Assembly (NCBI GenBank): GCA_004000515.1
Contig: CP034537.1
Coordinates: 4,106,001 to 4,170,000 of the forward strand
Direction of reading: 5' to 3'
DNA from: Pseudomonas poae
Lineage (GTDB): Bacteria; Pseudomonadota; Gammaproteobacteria; Pseudomonadales; Pseudomonadaceae
DNA length: 64,000 nt
Below are positions 28,561 to 42,612 of the stretch, piece after piece. A program made the translations under genes and the position numbers. The notes beneath the pieces were generated by a model. That model did no database searches. It had not been told where the DNA came from and saw nothing but the letters and a program-made list of their open reading frames with translations. Within the stretch, counting starts at the first letter, position 1, and each line of letters opens with the position of its first letter.

Positions 28561-30093
28561 TTACCGGGCCGAAGCGAGTTGAGAGAAGGCGGTGCCGAAC
28601 CACTGCTGCACGCCATGCATCGTCGCGGCAGAAGTGTCCAGGAACGGTTGCGGGTACACGCCGATGTAGATCAGCAGGACCGCAAGGCCGAGCACCATGA
28701 TCAGTTCGCGAGCATCCATCCCTTGCAGGACAATGTCGGACTTGGCCGGGCCGAAGTAGGCGCGGTGGATCATGATCAACGAGTAAACCGAACCGAATAC
28801 CAGGCCGGAGGTAGCAATGGCGCTGATCCATGGCGTTTGCACGAAGGCACCCATGAGGATCAGGAACTCGCCGATGAAGTTACCGGTACCCGGCAAGCCC
28901 AAGGACGCTGCGGCGAAGAACAGGCTGATCGCCGGCAGGTAGGCAATACGCGACCACACGCCACCCATCTCACGCATGTCACGGGTGTGCAGGCGCTCGT
29001 ACAGCTGGCCACTCAGGATAAACAGCGCAGCGGCCGAAACACCGTGGGCCAACATCTGGATCACTGCGCCTTGCAGTGCCAGCTGGCTGCCGGAGTAGAT
29101 GCCGATCAGTACGAAACCCATGTGGGAAACGGACGAGAAGGCGATCAGACGCTTGATGTCGGTTTGGGCGAAGGCCAGGAACGCACCGTAGAAGATCCCG
29201 ATCAGACCCAGGGTCATGGCGATCGGCGCGAACTCGGCCGAGGCATTCGGGAACAACGGCAGGGCGAAACGCAGCAGGCCGTAGGCCGCCGTCTTCAACA
29301 GGATACCGGCCAGGTCCACGGAACCCGCAGTCGGCGCCTGGGCGTGAGCATCCGGCAGCCAGGAGTGGAACGGCACCACCGGCAGCTTCACCGCGAATGC
29401 GATGAAGAAGCCCAGCATCAGGATGTACTCGGTGGTCAGGGACATCTTGGTTTTCAACAGGTCGGCGTAGTTGAAGGTGATCACGCCAGTGTTGTTGAAG
29501 TTGACCAGTACCAGACCCAGGATCGCCACCAACATGATCAGGCCGGAAGCCTGGGTGAAGATGAAGAACTTGGTCGCCGCATAGATCCGGGTTTTCTTGC
29601 CGTCCGAAGAACTGTGACCCCAGAGCGCGATGAGGAAGTACATCGGCACCAGCATCATTTCCCAGAAGAAGAAGAACATGAACAGGTCGAGGGCGAGGAA
29701 CACGCCGACAACGCCGCCCAAAAATCCACATCAGGTTCAGGTGGAAGAAGCCCACGTGACGCTGAATCTCTTTCCAGGAGCAGAGTACCGAAAGGATACC
29801 CAGCAGGCCGGTCAGCAGGATCATCAACAGCGACAGGCCGTCCAGGGCCAGGTGCACGTTGATGCCGAAGCGTTGGATCCACACGTGCTTGAATTCAAGC
29901 GCAAAGGTGGGATCGACACCCGGTGCCGGAGCAAATGAATAGTCGCCATGGGCCCACAGCCAGAGGCCGAGTGCGAGTTCCAGGGACATGGTCAGCAACG
30001 CAATCCAGCGGGGAGGGTGGCGCCGAAGCGTTCACCCATCCAGCAGAGCAGGCCGCCGATAAAGGGGATCAGGATTAGCCAGGGCAGAATCAT
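28561..30093 (-). CDS. nuoM: NADH-quinone oxidoreductase subunit M; broken by two indels
   Basis: About 510 residues, antiporter-like pump subunit with 14 membrane segments. It shows FFFFWEMMLVPMYFLIALWG, KLPVVPFHSWLPDAHAQAPTAGS and AQTDIKRLIAFSSVSHMGFV. The start is the ATG at 30093 (MILPWLILIPFIGG). One base is missing in GGGG 30010-30013 (repair: LPRWIALLTMSLE) and one A is extra in AAAAA 29720-29724 (repair: WILGGVVGVFLALD). Confidence 0.94.
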
Positions 30094-30142
30094 GACAGGC
30101 TCGTTTCCTTTCGCAAGTTCGCAAAGATCGCAATGTTCATAG

Positions 30143-31995
30143 TCATACCGCTACCACAACGATGGCGCCGATCACCAGCACGGCACCGGCCGCCATCGAC
30201 GCTGCATACCAACGCAGTTGACCGGTCTCGCTGCGGCTCAGGGCGGTGTGACCGGCCTTGGCGGCGCGCGGGATCAAACCGATGGTCTGATCGAGCGGGT
30301 CTTTGCGCAGTACATGGCTGATGGCCAGGTAAGGCTTGACGAACAGTTTGTCGTAGATCCAGTCGAAGCCCCAGGCAGCGAACCACCAGGCTGACAGGAA
30401 GCGGCCAATACCACTGTTGGCAACCGCAGTCACGAAGCGACGCTTGCCAAGGAACAACAGCGCGGCCAGCAAGATACCTGCGATGGCGATAGCGCCCGAG
30501 GCGATTTCAGGCTGTGCTTCGCAGCGCCGCCGGCATGCCCAGCGCTTTCCGGCAGTACGCCGGCCAACGGTGGAGTGATCATGGCGCCGATGAAGGTCGA
30601 CAGCACGATCAGGACCGACAGTGGCAGCCAATGCGAGATGCCGTGGCCTGCGTGCGCTTCGGTCTTGGCTTCACCGTGGAAGGTGATGAAGATCAGGCGG
30701 AAGGTGTACAGCGAGGTCATGAACGCACCCACCAGGCCTGCGTACAGCAGGTTCTGGTTACCGCTGGCAAAGGCTTCCCAGAGGATTTCATCTTTCGAGT
30801 AGAAACCTGCGGTCACCAACGGCAGGGCGGCCAGGGCGGCACCACCGACGATGAAGCTGGCGTAGGCCAGTGGTAGTTTCTTCCACAGGCCGCCCATCTT
30901 GAAGATGTTCTGCTCGTGGTGGCAGGCAACGATCACCGCACCGGAAGCAAGGAACAACAGGGCCTTGAAGAAGGCGTGGGTCATCAGGTGGAAGATCGCC
31001 GCGTCCCAGGCGCCAACGCCCAGGGCCAGGAACATGTAGCCGATCTGGCTCATGGTCGAGTAGGCGAGGATACGCTTGATGTCGGTCTGAACCAGCGCGG
31101 CGAAGCCGGCCAGCACCAGGGTCACGCCGCCAACCAGGCCTACCAGGTGCAGGATTTCCGGCGCCAGGGTGAACAGGCCGTGGGTACGGGCGATCAGGTA
31201 GACACCGGCGGTTACCATCGTTGCGGCGTGAATCAGTGCCGACACCGGGGTAGGACCGGCCATCGCATCCGCCAGCCAGGTTTGCAGCGGCAGTTGCGCG
31301 GATTTACCCACGGCGCCACCCAGCAGCATCAGGGTCGCCAGGGTGATCCAGAAGTCGCCAACCTGGAACTTCTGCGGTGCCAGCACCAGCAGTTCCTGGA
31401 TGTTCAGCGTGCCCACCTGTTGGAACAGGATGAACAGGCCGATGGCCATGAACACGTCGCCGATACGGGTCACGATGAAGGCTTTAAGGGCTGCGTTACC
31501 GTTGTTGCGGTTGCTGTAGTAGAAACCGATCAACAGGTACGAGCACAGGCCCACGCCTTCCCAACCGAAGTACAGGAACAACAGGTTATCGCCCAGCACC
31601 AGGAACAGCATGCTGGCGATAAACAGGTTGGTGTACGAGAAGAAGCGCGAGTAACCGGCTTCACCGCGCATGTACCAGGACGCGAACAGGTGGATCAGGA
31701 AGCCTACACCCACCACCACGCCAAGCATGGTGATCGACAGGCCGTCGACGTAGAGGGCGAAGTTGGGCTTGAAGCCCTCCACCGACATCCACTGCCACAG
31801 CACCAGGGTGTAGTGACCGCCTTCCGGCGGTGCCACGTTGAATTGCCAGATGACGTAGGCGGCCACGATGGCCGACAGGCCAATGGAACCCACGCCCACC
31901 AGGGCAGAGAGGTTTTCCGACCAGCGCCCGCGAGAGAACGACAGCAGCAGGAAACCGATCAGGGGGAATACGAAAGTCAGAAAGATCATGTTCAT
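30143..31995 (-). CDS. nuoL: NADH-quinone oxidoreductase subunit L; broken by one indel
   Basis: About 617 residues, the distal antiporter-like subunit with the long lateral helix at its C-terminus. It shows [51 protein letters not shown] motif and the [19 protein letters not shown] segment. One G is missing near 30508-30509 (repair: [16 protein letters not shown]), which cuts the lateral helix part into another frame. The start overlaps the nuoK stop (ATGA). Confidence 0.95.
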
Positions 31996-32300
31996 CCGCG
32001 CATCTCACTGGCAGCGTCGATATCAAGCGTGTGGAAGCGACGATACAGTTGCAGCAGGATCGCCAGGCCAATACTGGCCTCGGCGGCTGCCAGGCTGATC
32101 ACCAGGATGAACATGACTTGTCCATCCGGCTGGCCCCAACGTGCACCGGCAACGATGAAGGCCAATGCCGCAGCGTTCATCATGATTTCCAGGCTCATCA
32201 ACACGAACAGAATGTTACGGCGAACCATCAGGCCGACCAGGCCAAGGCAGAACAGGATGCCGGCGACCGCCAGACCATGCTCCAAAGGGATAGCAGGCAT
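31992..32300 (-). CDS. nuoK: NADH-quinone oxidoreductase subunit K
   Basis: 102 residues, three membrane helices, with the conserved Glu residues in [11 protein letters not shown] and [11 protein letters not shown] that take part in proton transfer. I chose the ATG at 32300 (MPAIPLEHG) because AAGGAG lies 8 bases before it and it matches the usual length. An ATG at 32306, overlapping the nuoJ stop, is only 2 bases from that site. Intact. Confidence 0.95.
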   Translation of the reverse strand: MPAIPLEHGLAVAGILFCLGLVGLMVRRNILFVLMSLEIMMNAAALAFIVAGARWGQPDGQVMFILVISLAAAEASIGLAILLQLYRRFHTLDIDAASEMRG

Positions 32301-32302
32301 CG

Positions 32303-32806
32303 TCATTGCTCCTTGGCTTCGTTGCGGCCCAAGTGGAAGGCGGTGACAGCTGCAGCGAGCAGCAGCATCGACGCCAGTTCGACCACCAGCAGGTACGGGC
32401 CGAACAGGCTGATGCCCACGGCCTTGGCGTCTACGGTGGTGTGGCCGATGGCCTGGCCGCTCTGGTGAGCGAACAGCACATACAGCAGTTCACCCAGCAG
32501 CAGGGCTGCCAGCACAACCGGGCCGAGCCAGATGCCGGGCTTGAGCCAGACGCGCTCCTGGGCGACCGAGGCCGGCCCCAGGTTGAGCATCATCACCACA
32601 AACACGAACAGCACCATGATGGCGCCGGCGTAGGCGATCACTTCCAGCACACCGGCGAACGGTGCGCCGAGGCTGAAAAAGGTCATGGCCACGGCGATCA
32701 ACGAAATGATCAGGTAGAGCAGGGCGTGCACAGGATTGGTGTTGGTGATCACGCGAAGCGTGGACACCACTGCAATACCGGACGCGAAATAGAAAGCGAA
32801 TTCCAT
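32303..32806 (-). CDS. nuoJ: NADH-quinone oxidoreductase subunit J
   Basis: 167 residues, five membrane segments, with the conserved [21 protein letters not shown] helix (containing the pi-bulge) near residue 55. It belongs to the membrane arm of complex I. Intact; it starts 9 bases after nuoI ends and its stop abuts nuoK. Confidence 0.95.
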   Translation of the reverse strand: MEFAFYFASGIAVVSTLRVITNTNPVHALLYLIISLIAVAMTFFSLGAPFAGVLEVIAYAGAIMVLFVFVVMMLNLGPASVAQERVWLKPGIWLGPVVLAALLLGELLYVLFAHQSGQAIGHTTVDAKAVGISLFGPYLLVVELASMLLLAAAVTAFHLGRNEAKEQ

Positions 32807-32815
32807 CTTTCTTCC

Positions 32816-33364
32816 TTAAGGCAGCAAGCTCTTCACGTTGATCGGCTCGGCTTCGTTTTGTGCGGCGCCTTTCGGCTTACCGGCAACGGCCATACCTGCA
32901 ACACGATAGAAGTTGTAATCAGGGTTTTTACCGGGACCAGAGATCAACAGATCTTCTTTCTCGTACACCAGGTCCTGACGTTTGAACTCGGCCATCTCGA
33001 AATCCGGTGTGAGCTGGATTGCGGTGGTCGGGCAAGCTTCCTCGCAGAGGCCGCAGAAAATGCAGCGCGAGAAGTTGATGCGGAAGAAGTCCGGGTACCA
33101 GCGACCGTCTTCGGTTTCAGCTTTCTGCAGGGAGATGCAACCCACCGGGCAGGCCACGGCGCACAGGTTGCAGGCTACGCAGCGTTCTTCGCCATCGGGG
33201 TCGCGGGTCAGTACGATGCGGCCGCGATAACGTGGCGGCAGGTACACCGCTTCTTCCGGGTATTGCAGGGTGTCGCGTTTGCGAAAGCCGTGACCGAACA
33301 CCATCACCAGGCTTCGCAACTGGGTACCGGTACCCTTAACGATGTCGCCAATATATTTGAACAT
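32816..33364 (-). CDS. nuoI: NADH-quinone oxidoreductase subunit I (two 4Fe-4S clusters)
   Basis: 182 residues, ferredoxin-like subunit of the peripheral arm carrying clusters N6a and N6b. Both binding motifs are present: [12 protein letters not shown] and [12 protein letters not shown]. The N-terminal segment is amphipathic and would dock on NuoH. Intact and 11 bases after nuoH. Confidence 0.97.
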   Translation of the reverse strand: MFKYIGDIVKGTGTQLRSLVMVFGHGFRKRDTLQYPEEAVYLPPRYRGRIVLTRDPDGEERCVACNLCAVACPVGCISLQKAETEDGRWYPDFFRINFSRCIFCGLCEEACPTTAIQLTPDFEMAEFKRQDLVYEKEDLLISGPGKNPDYNFYRVAGMAVAGKPKGAAQNEAEPINVKSLLP

Positions 33365-33375
33365 GGGTCAAATCC

Positions 33376-34383
33376 TCACTGAACCGCGCCGGCGGGCGTG
33401 TTCAACAACACAACGGCAGCCGTCACCAGCAAATTGATCAGGGTCAGCGGCAGGCAGAAGCGCCAGCTGAAATCCATCACCTGGTCGTATCGTGGACGCG
33501 GAATGGAAGCGCGCAGCAGGATAAACAACATGATGAAGAACGCGGTCTTGAGGAAGAACCAGAAGAACGCCAACTGCGGCAGGATGCCGAACGGACCGTG
33601 CCAGCCGCCGAAGAACAGCGTGACCAGCAGGGCCGAGATCAAGATGATGCCGATGTATTCACCAACGAAGAACATGCCCCATTTCATGCCGGCGTATTCA
33701 ATGTGGTAACCGTCGGCCAGTTCCTGTTCCGCTTCCGGTTGGTCGAACGGGTGACGGTGAGTCACGGCGACGCCAGCGATGAAGAAGGTACAGAAGCCGA
33801 AGAACTGCGGAATGATGAACCACAGGTTCTGCGCCTGGTACTCGACGATGTCGCGCATGTTGAACGAGCCGACCTGCACCACGATGCCCATCAGCGCGAG
33901 GCCCATGAACACTTCGTAGGACACGGTCTGGGCCGAAGCCCGCAAGCTGCCCAAGAGGGCGAACTTGTTGTTGCTCGACCAACCGGCGAACAGCACCGCG
34001 TAGACCGACAAACCGGCCATGGCGAAGAAGAACAGCAAGCCGATGTTCAGGTCCGCCACGCCCCAGGTCGGGGTGATCGGGATGATCGCGAAGGCGATCA
34101 GCAAGGCGCTCATGGCCACGACCGGTGCCAGGGTGAAGATCACCTTGTCGGCAAACGGCGGGGTCCAGTCTTCCTTGAAGAACATTTTCAGCATGTCGGC
34201 GGCGATCTGGAACATGCCGAACGGGCCAACGCGGTTCGGACCATAACGGTCCTGCCACCAGCCCAGCAGGCGACGTTCGACGAAGCTGAGCAGGGCGCCC
34301 GCCACGACCACGGCCAACAGGATCACGATGGCTTTGAGGACCGAGATGATCACGTCGATCACTTCAGGAGTGAACCAAGTCAT
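33376..34383 (-). CDS. nuoH: NADH-quinone oxidoreductase subunit H
   Basis: 335 residues, about eight membrane segments. It forms the quinone entry site with NuoB and NuoD. It shows [20 protein letters not shown] and the acidic loop [18 protein letters not shown]. Intact; the ATG overlaps the nuoG stop (ATGA). Confidence 0.97.
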   Translation of the reverse strand: MTWFTPEVIDVIISVLKAIVILLAVVVAGALLSFVERRLLGWWQDRYGPNRVGPFGMFQIAADMLKMFFKEDWTPPFADKVIFTLAPVVAMSALLIAFAIIPITPTWGVADLNIGLLFFFAMAGLSVYAVLFAGWSSNNKFALLGSLRASAQTVSYEVFMGLALMGIVVQVGSFNMRDIVEYQAQNLWFIIPQFFGFCTFFIAGVAVTHRHPFDQPEAEQELADGYHIEYAGMKWGMFFVGEYIGIILISALLVTLFFGGWHGPFGILPQLAFFWFFLKTAFFIMLFILLRASIPRPRYDQVMDFSWRFCLPLTLINLLVTAAVVLLNTPAGAVQ

Positions 34384-37092
34384 TGCGCTGCCTCCTGCAG
34401 ACCGTCAACGGTTTTGCCAAAGATCGCCGCTGGAATGCCGGCGACGCCTTTTGGCAGTGCAACCAGGCCGGCACCCAACTCGTCGTTGATACGCAGCGGC
34501 AGACGCAGGGTCTGGCCAGCCACGTTCAGGCTGAGCAGGGCACCGTCGTTGACGCCCAGGCGGTCGGCTTCGGACTTGGCCACGGACACGTAGGCAGCCG
34601 GGATGCGCTCTTGCACCGGTGCGGCCTTCGAGGAGTTTTCCTCACTGCCAAACAGGTGGAAGAACGGCACAACCTGCCAGGTACCTTGGGCCGGGTTGAA
34701 CGGACGCGGTACGGCGGCGAACCAGTTCAGCGAGTCACCGGTGCTTTCGATCAGGCGGGTGCCCGGGTCGCCAGCGCGGATGTGACCACCGACTTCGTCC
34801 TGGAACTTGTTCCACGCTTGTGGCGAGTTCCAGCCCGGCGACCAGGCGAACGGCACCTGCTGACGCGGCTCGACCGAACCCGAGTAACCTTCCATGGAGA
34901 AGGCAAATGCGGTGTCCGGGTCTTGCGGAGTACGTGGTTCGTGCACGCTGATATTGGCGCGCATGGCGGTACGACCGGAGTAACGCAGCGGTTCACGGGC
35001 CAGTTTCATGCCCTTGATGCGGAACGCGGCGGACGGTGCGGCATCGACGATGCGTGCCAGCTGCGGCGCGCTGGCAGCGGTGGCGGCGGTCACGTGGTCG
35101 AGCTGAGTCCAGTCGATCGGCTGGTTGAGCAAGGTGGCGCGCAGGGCATGCAGCCAGCGCCAGCCTTCGTGAACCAGGATGCTGGCGTCCATGTATTTCG
35201 GATCGAACACCTGGAAGAAGCGCTGGGCGCGACCTTCCTGGCTGACCAGGGTACCGTCGCCTTCGGCGAAGGTGGCGGCTGGCAGGACGAGGTCGGCACG
35301 GTCGCTGGTAGCGGTCTTCTGGTGGTCGGCAACGATCAGCACCTTGGCGGCGTTGAGCGCGGCGTCGACCTTGGCCGAATCAGTGCGGGTGTACAGGTCG
35401 TTTTCCAGCACCACGATGGCGTCGGCATTGCCGTCGATCACCGCTTGCAGGCCTGCGTCCAGGGACTCGCCACCGAGCATGGCCAGGCCAAGGCTGTTGG
35501 CTTCCGGCACGACCAGGCTGATGGAGCCGTTCTTGTCGCGCAGCTTCAAGGCCTTGGCGATGTTGGCAGCGGCTTCGATCAGCGCCTTGGAACCCAACGA
35601 GGTACCGGCAATGATCAAGGGGCGCTTGGCCGCCAGCAGGGCGTCGGCGATACGCTGGGCCAGTTCAACGGCTTCAGTGTCCAGGCCTTCGACAGCCGGG
35701 GCGCTGGCGTCGAGGGCGTGGGCCACGGCGAAACCGATGCGGGCCAGGTCGTCGGGCGCTGCGTGCACGCATTCTTCGGCGATGTCGTCGAGCTTGGTTT
35801 CAGCCAGGCTGGCGATAAACAGCGGGTTCAGCGCGTGCTGGCCGATGTTTTTCACGGCGGCGTCGAGCCACGGCTGGACGCGCATGGCGTCGGCCATGTC
35901 TTCAGCCTTGCCTTTGACCGACTGACGCAGGGACAGGGCCACACGGGCAGCGGTCTGGGTCAGGTCTTCGCCGAGGACGAAGATCGCGTCGTGGTCTTCG
36001 ATGTCGCGCATGTTCGGAACCGGCAGCGGGCTGTCGTTCAGCACTTGCAGGACCAGGCGGATACGCTCCAGCTCACCGGCTTCGATACCGCTGTAGAAGT
36101 GCTCGGCGCCGACCAGCTCGCGCAACGCGTAGTTGCTTTCGAGGCTCGCGCGGCGAACCGATACCGACGATGTTGCGGCCGCGCAGCAGGTCGGCGGCTT
36201 TATCCAGCGCGTCGTCCAGGCTCAGCTTTCCACCGTTGGCCAGCAGTGGCTGGCGTGGACGGTCCTTGCGGTTGACGTAGCCATAGCCGAAGCGGCCACG
36301 GTCGCACAGGAAGTACTGGTTGACCGAACCGTTGAAGCGGTTTTCGATCCGACGCAGTTCGCCGTAGCGCTCGCCCGGGGAGATGTTGCAACCGCTGGAG
36401 CAGCCATGGCAGATGCTTGGCGCAAATTGCATGTCCCACTTACGGTTGTAGCGCTCGGAGTGAGTCTTGTCGGTGAACACACCAGTCGGGCAGACCTCGG
36501 TGAGGTTGCCGGAGAACTCGCTTTCGAGCACGCCGTCTTCAACGCGACCGAAGTACACGTTGTCGTGGGCGCCAAATACACCCAGGTCGGTGCCGCCGGC
36601 GTAGTCTTTATAGAAGCGCACGCAGCGATAGCAGGCGATGCAGCGGTTCATCTCGTGGGAAATGAACGGGCCGAGGTCCTGGTTCTGGTGGGTACGCTTG
36701 GTGAAGCGATAACGCCGCTCGCTGTGGCCGGTCATCACCGTCATGTCTTGCAGGTGGCAGTGACCGCCTTCCTCACAGACCGGGCAGTCGTGCGGGTGGT
36801 TGGTCATCAGCCATTCGACGACACTGGCGCGGAACGCCTTGGATTCTTCATCTTCGATGGAGATCCAGGTGTTGTCGGTGGCTGGGGTCATGCACGACAT
36901 GACGATACGACCACGGGTGTCGTTCTCGTCGGTGTATTGCTTGACCGCACACTGGCGACAGGCACCGACGCTACCAAGTGCGGGGTGCCAGCAGAAATAC
37001 GGGATGTCGAGGCCTAGTGACAGACATGCCTGTAACAGGTTGTCCGCCCCATCGACTTCGAGCGCTTTGCCGTCTACGTGGATAGTGGCCAT
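34380..37092 (-). CDS. nuoG: NADH-quinone oxidoreductase subunit G; broken by one small indel
   Basis: About 904 residues. The N-terminus binds a 2Fe-2S cluster ([15 protein letters not shown]) and 4Fe-4S clusters ([37 protein letters not shown]). The C-terminal two thirds is a molybdopterin-oxidoreductase-like domain without the cofactor. The frame shifts at 36146-36153 in a CGCGCG stretch, fitting loss of one CG pair (repair: [18 protein letters not shown]). A 135-base gap with a hairpin separates it from nuoF, the widest gap in the operon. Confidence 0.95.
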
Positions 37093-37192
37093 GGTTCAAA
37101 GTTCTTCGTTGGCCCGTTGTCAGCGGGCGTGGCTAATGGAATCTTGTTATTCATGTGCATCTACACAGCCATCAAGGCGTCAGCACATGAGA

Positions 37193-37218
37193 AAGCGAAG
37201 GGCACGGACCCTTCGCTT
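37193..37218 (-). other. Perfect hairpin between nuoF and nuoG
   Basis: A 10-base arm AAGCGAAGGG pairs exactly with CCCTTCGCTT over a 6-base loop, 10 bases after the nuoF stop in the direction of transcription. Only a short TTCTC follows in the transcript, so it is a weak terminator at best. It may tune the amount of downstream nuo mRNA or protect the upstream part. Confidence 0.55.
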
Positions 37219-37227
37219 CTTTAAGCG

Positions 37228-38583
37228 TTACGCGCCGACTACGATCGGCCTTGCCAGAGGCGGGACGGCGGCGCTGGTAGGCGCGATGCCGGCTTCGAAC
37301 TCCGAGCGGAAGTATTTGATAGCGCTGCCCAATGGCTCTACGGCGCCCGGTGCGTGAGCACAGAAGGTCTTGCCTGGGCCGAGGAAACCGACCAGACCCA
37401 GCAGGGTCTCGATGTCACCCTCGCGGCCTTCGCCTTTTCCAGGGCCATCAGCAGCTTGACGCTCCACGGCAGACCGTCGCGGCATGGGGTGCAGAAGCCG
37501 CAGGACTCACGGGCAAAGAACTGTTCCATGTTGCGCAGCAACGAGACCATGTTCACGGTGTTGTCGACCGCCATCGCCAGGCCAGTACCCATCCGGGTGC
37601 CCACCTTGCCGATGCCGCCGGCATACATCTGTGCGTCGAGGTGCTCGGGCAGCAAGAAGCCAGTACCGGCGCCACCTGGCTGCCAGGCTTTCAAGGTGTA
37701 GCCGTCGCGCATGCCGCCGGCGTAGTCCTCGAACAGCTCGCGTGCGGTCACGCCAAATGGCAGTTCCCACAGGCCAGGGTTCTTGACCTTGCCGGAGAAG
37801 CCCATGAGCTTGGTGCCCATGTCTTCACTGCCTTCACGGGCCAACGATTTGTACCAGTCCACGCCGTCGGCGATGATCGCCGGCACGTTGCACAGGGTCT
37901 CGACGTTGTTCACGCAGGTCGGTTTGCCCCACACGCCCACAGCGGCAGGGGAAGGGTGGCTTGGAACGCGGGTTGGCGCGGCGGCCTTCGAGGGAGTTGA
38001 TCAGTGCGGTTTCTTCACCGCAGATGTAACGCCCGGCGCCGGTGTGCACGAACAGCTCGAAATCAAAACCGGAACCGAGGATGTTCTTGCCCAGCAGGCC
38101 CGCTGCCTTGGCTTCTTCCACGGCACGGTTGAGGTGCTTGGCGGCGGTGGTGTATTCGCCGCGCAGGAAGATATAGCCACGGTAGGTTTTCAGCGCGCGG
38201 GCGCTGATCAGCATACCTTCGATCAGCAGATGGGGCAGTTGCTCCATCAGCATGCGGTCTTTCCAGGTGTTCGGCTCCATTTCATCCGCGTTGCACAGCA
38301 GGTAGCGGATGTTGATGGATTCGTCTTTTGGCATCAGGCCCCACTTAACGCCAGTGGGGAAGCCTGCACCGCCGCGGCCTTTAAGGCCGGCGTCTTTCAC
38401 GGTCTGGACGATGTCGTCCTGGGCCATGTCGGCGAAGGCTTTGCGCGCAGCGGCGTAACCGTTCTTGGCCTGGTATTCGTCGAGCCATACCGGCTCGGCA
38501 TCGTCACGCAGGCGCCAGGTCAGCGGATGGGTCTCAGGCGAACGCTTGATCAGGTTGGCCGGGCCGAAAGATGTAAGGGTCAT
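37228..38583 (-). CDS. nuoF: NADH-quinone oxidoreductase subunit F; broken by two indels
   Basis: About 451 residues, the subunit that oxidises NADH using FMN and passes electrons to a 4Fe-4S cluster. It shows the nucleotide site [16 protein letters not shown], the FMN region [14 protein letters not shown], and the cluster motif [12 protein letters not shown]. One base is extra in GGGG 37948-37951 (repair: [15 protein letters not shown]) and one is missing at CC 37433-37434 (repair: [14 protein letters not shown]). The start overlaps the nuoE stop. Confidence 0.95.
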
Positions 38584-39076
38584 GGGTAGCCCTCAAGCAA
38601 TTGGGTCACGCCAGTCGCCTGTACGTCACCGAATGTGTCGTCGTCGATCATCAACGCCGGCGCCTTGTCGCAGTTGCCGAGGCAGCACACCGGCAGCAGG
38701 GTGAAGCGCCCGTCTGCAGTGGTTTGGCCAAGGCCGATGCCCAGCTTGCTCTGGATCGCGTCAACTACGGACTCATGGCCGCCGATGTAGCAGACCATGC
38801 TGTCGCACACGCGAATGATGTGGCGGCCGACCGGCTGGCGGAAGATCTGGCTGTAGAACGTGGCCACACCTTCAACGTCGCTGGCAGGAATGCCGAGGAT
38901 CTCGCCGATGGCGTAGAGGGCGCCGTCCGGCACCCAACCACGTTCCTTCTGAACGATCTTCAAGGCTTCGATCGACGCCGCGCGCGGTCTTCGTAGTGAT
39001 GCAGCTCGTGCTCGATGGCCGAGCGCTCGGTTTCACTCAAGGTGAAACGGTCTGTCTGGATAAGCGTGCTGTTCAT
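38580..39076 (-). CDS. nuoE: NADH-quinone oxidoreductase subunit E; broken by one indel
   Basis: About 165 residues, thioredoxin-fold subunit binding the 2Fe-2S cluster N1a through [10 protein letters not shown] and [10 protein letters not shown]. The start is the ATG at 39076 ([15 protein letters not shown]). One base is missing around 38981-38987 in a CG-rich stretch (repair: [15 protein letters not shown]). A start at 38963 inside the gene would cut off the helical N-terminal domain. Confidence 0.93.
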
Positions 39077-39078
39077 GC

Positions 39079-40862
<1,784 letters not shown>

Positions 40863-40934
40863 GGTTTTTTATCGCTTTCGGTCAACGTAAAGAATGAAGC
40901 CAGGTGTTCGTTCTATAAAAGAAGCGGTGCTGGA

Positions 40935-41608
40935 TCAGACTTCGTCAGGGCTGCGCAGGTTGGTGACTGCGATTCGCTGTTCGCGGCGCTCTTCCTTTGC
41001 GAAGGCATCTCGGCGCGGTATACGCCTTGATCGCCGACGACCCAGGAAAGCGGGCGACGCTCCTTGCCAATCGATTCCTGCAACAGCATCAAGCCTTGCA
41101 AGAACGCTTCAGGGCGGGGCGGGCAGCCAGGCACGTAGACGTCCACGGGCAGGAACTTGTCCACCCCTTGAACGACGGAGTAGATGTCGTACATGCCACC
41201 GGAGTTGGCGCACGAACCCATGGAGATAACCCACTTCGGTTCGAGCATTTGCTCGTAGAGACGCTGGATGATCGGCGCCATCTTGATAAAGCAGGTGCCG
41301 GCGATAACCATGAAATCCGCCTGGCGCGGCGATGCCCGGATAACTTCGGCGCCGAAGCGCGCGATGTCGTGGGGCGCCGTGAAGGCGGTGGTCATTTCCA
41401 CGTAGCAGCAGGACAGACCGAAGTTGTACGGCCACAGGGAGTTTTTACGCCCCCAGTTGACCGCGCCACTCAGCACGTCTTCGAGCTTGCCCATGTAGAT
41501 GTTTTTGTGGACTTGATCTTCTAACGGATCGGAAACGGTTTCCCGTTCGCCGATAGGGTACTGATCGTTAGGAGCATCCGGGTCGATCCTGGTGAGATTG
41601 TATTGCAT
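40935..41608 (-). CDS. nuoB: NADH-quinone oxidoreductase subunit B; broken by one indel near its end
   Basis: About 224 residues, carrying cluster N2 that hands electrons to quinone ([32 protein letters not shown]). The ATG at 41608 is chosen over an in-frame TTG two codons before. In the literal sequence the tail changes after EMPSQ. Adding one A opposite TTT 40996-40998 gives [18 protein letters not shown] and the normal end SPDEV at 40935. Confidence 0.95.
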
Positions 41609-41618
41609 CGCCAAAGCC

Positions 41619-42031
41619 TCATTGTTTCAGCTTCGCTTGCCGCTTACGACGAGCTTCCGGAGCCCAGTCAAGGGCGCCCACTCGGAATAGGTAGACAAGG
41701 CCTGCCAACAGAATTGCTATGAAAACGAGAGCTTCGACGAATCCGGTCCAGCCGCTTTCGCGGACAGACACAGACCAGGCAAAGAGAAAGAGGGCTTCGA
41801 TATCGAAGATCACGAACAGCATCGCGACCAGATAGAATTTGGCTGAGAGCCGCAAGCGGGCGCCACCTGTAGGCAGCATGCCGGACTCGAACGGTTCATT
41901 TTGCTGCGGCCCCAGGCTTTTGACCCGAGGAGGCTGGAGACGCCGAGCATGAAGGCGCAAAGGCCGACAACACCGAGGAGGAAAATGGCAAAGCCCCAGT
42001 TGTGGGCCATGAGTCCTGTCGCTTCGGTCAT
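41619..42031 (-). CDS. nuoA: NADH-quinone oxidoreductase subunit A; broken by one indel
   Basis: About 137 residues with three membrane helices; first gene of the operon. It shows [35 protein letters not shown] and [11 protein letters not shown]. The start is the ATG at 42031 ([13 protein letters not shown]). One A is missing opposite TTTT 41899-41902 (repair: WGRSKNEPFESG). Confidence 0.93.
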
Positions 42032-42470
42032 GCTGGAAATCCTTAACAGAGAGCAAAGGTCTCTGAGCTCGAAAAAGTAACGATGCAGTGACGATATGTC
42101 GCACTGCAATCAATCGCGGTGATTTTATGGCTAAACACCGGGCAAGTAAAATTCCTATAGCGAAATTATTCGATGGAATAAGGACATAGTGCACCTTCGT
42201 GGGGCTGTAGCCCTTGCGGCATGGGCATTAGCGGGCTTTTGATCAATTATGTTTTGTTTAACCTGTAACGAAGTTTTCATGCGCTAAATGATAATGACTA
42301 TTGTTTGCGCAGGGTTTAAGCGAATGTTTCTCGTGTGGCGGGGGAAGTTGCCGTTACTTGCTCGATTGCCGCTTAGTTGTTGGCGGGGATCTTTTAACTG
42401 ATCTGGTTGAGGCAGATACCGCTCTAGATCAATGTTTTGCGCAAAATTTTCGGGCTCTACGCAAATTCCT

Positions 42471-42560
42471 GTGGGAGCTGGGCTTGCCCGCGATGGCGGT
42501 GTATCAGATATGGATGTGGTGTTTGACCCACCGCTTTCGCAGGCAAGCCAGCTCCCACAT
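42471..42560. repeat. REP doublet (inverted pair)
   Basis: TGTGGGAGCTGGGCTTGCCCGCGAT faces GCAGGCAAGCCAGCTCCCACA. The spacer begins GGCGGTGTATCAG, which is nearly the same as the spacer of the 59643 doublet. Confidence 0.9.
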
Positions 42561-42584
42561 TGGACTTGTGGTGATCTTGAGATA

Positions 42585-42612
42585 AAAAACGCCCCGAACA
42601 GGTCGGGGCGTG
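42585..42612 (-). terminator. Terminator of aceA
   Basis: CGCCCCGA pairs with TCGGGGCG around the short loop ACAGG, and in the minus direction it is followed by a run of six T. It lies about 65 bases after the aceA stop. Confidence 0.88.

Noticed and set aside
34383..36275. Plus-strand open frame of 630 codons across nuoG
   Set aside because: It is an antisense shadow of nuoG and bears no resemblance to known proteins. The same applies to the 631-codon frame opposite ftsK at 62024-63919.
42284..42306. Fur box upstream of nuoA
   Set aside because: GATAATGACTATTG matches only part of the 19-base consensus and there is no second half. Too weak to report as a site.
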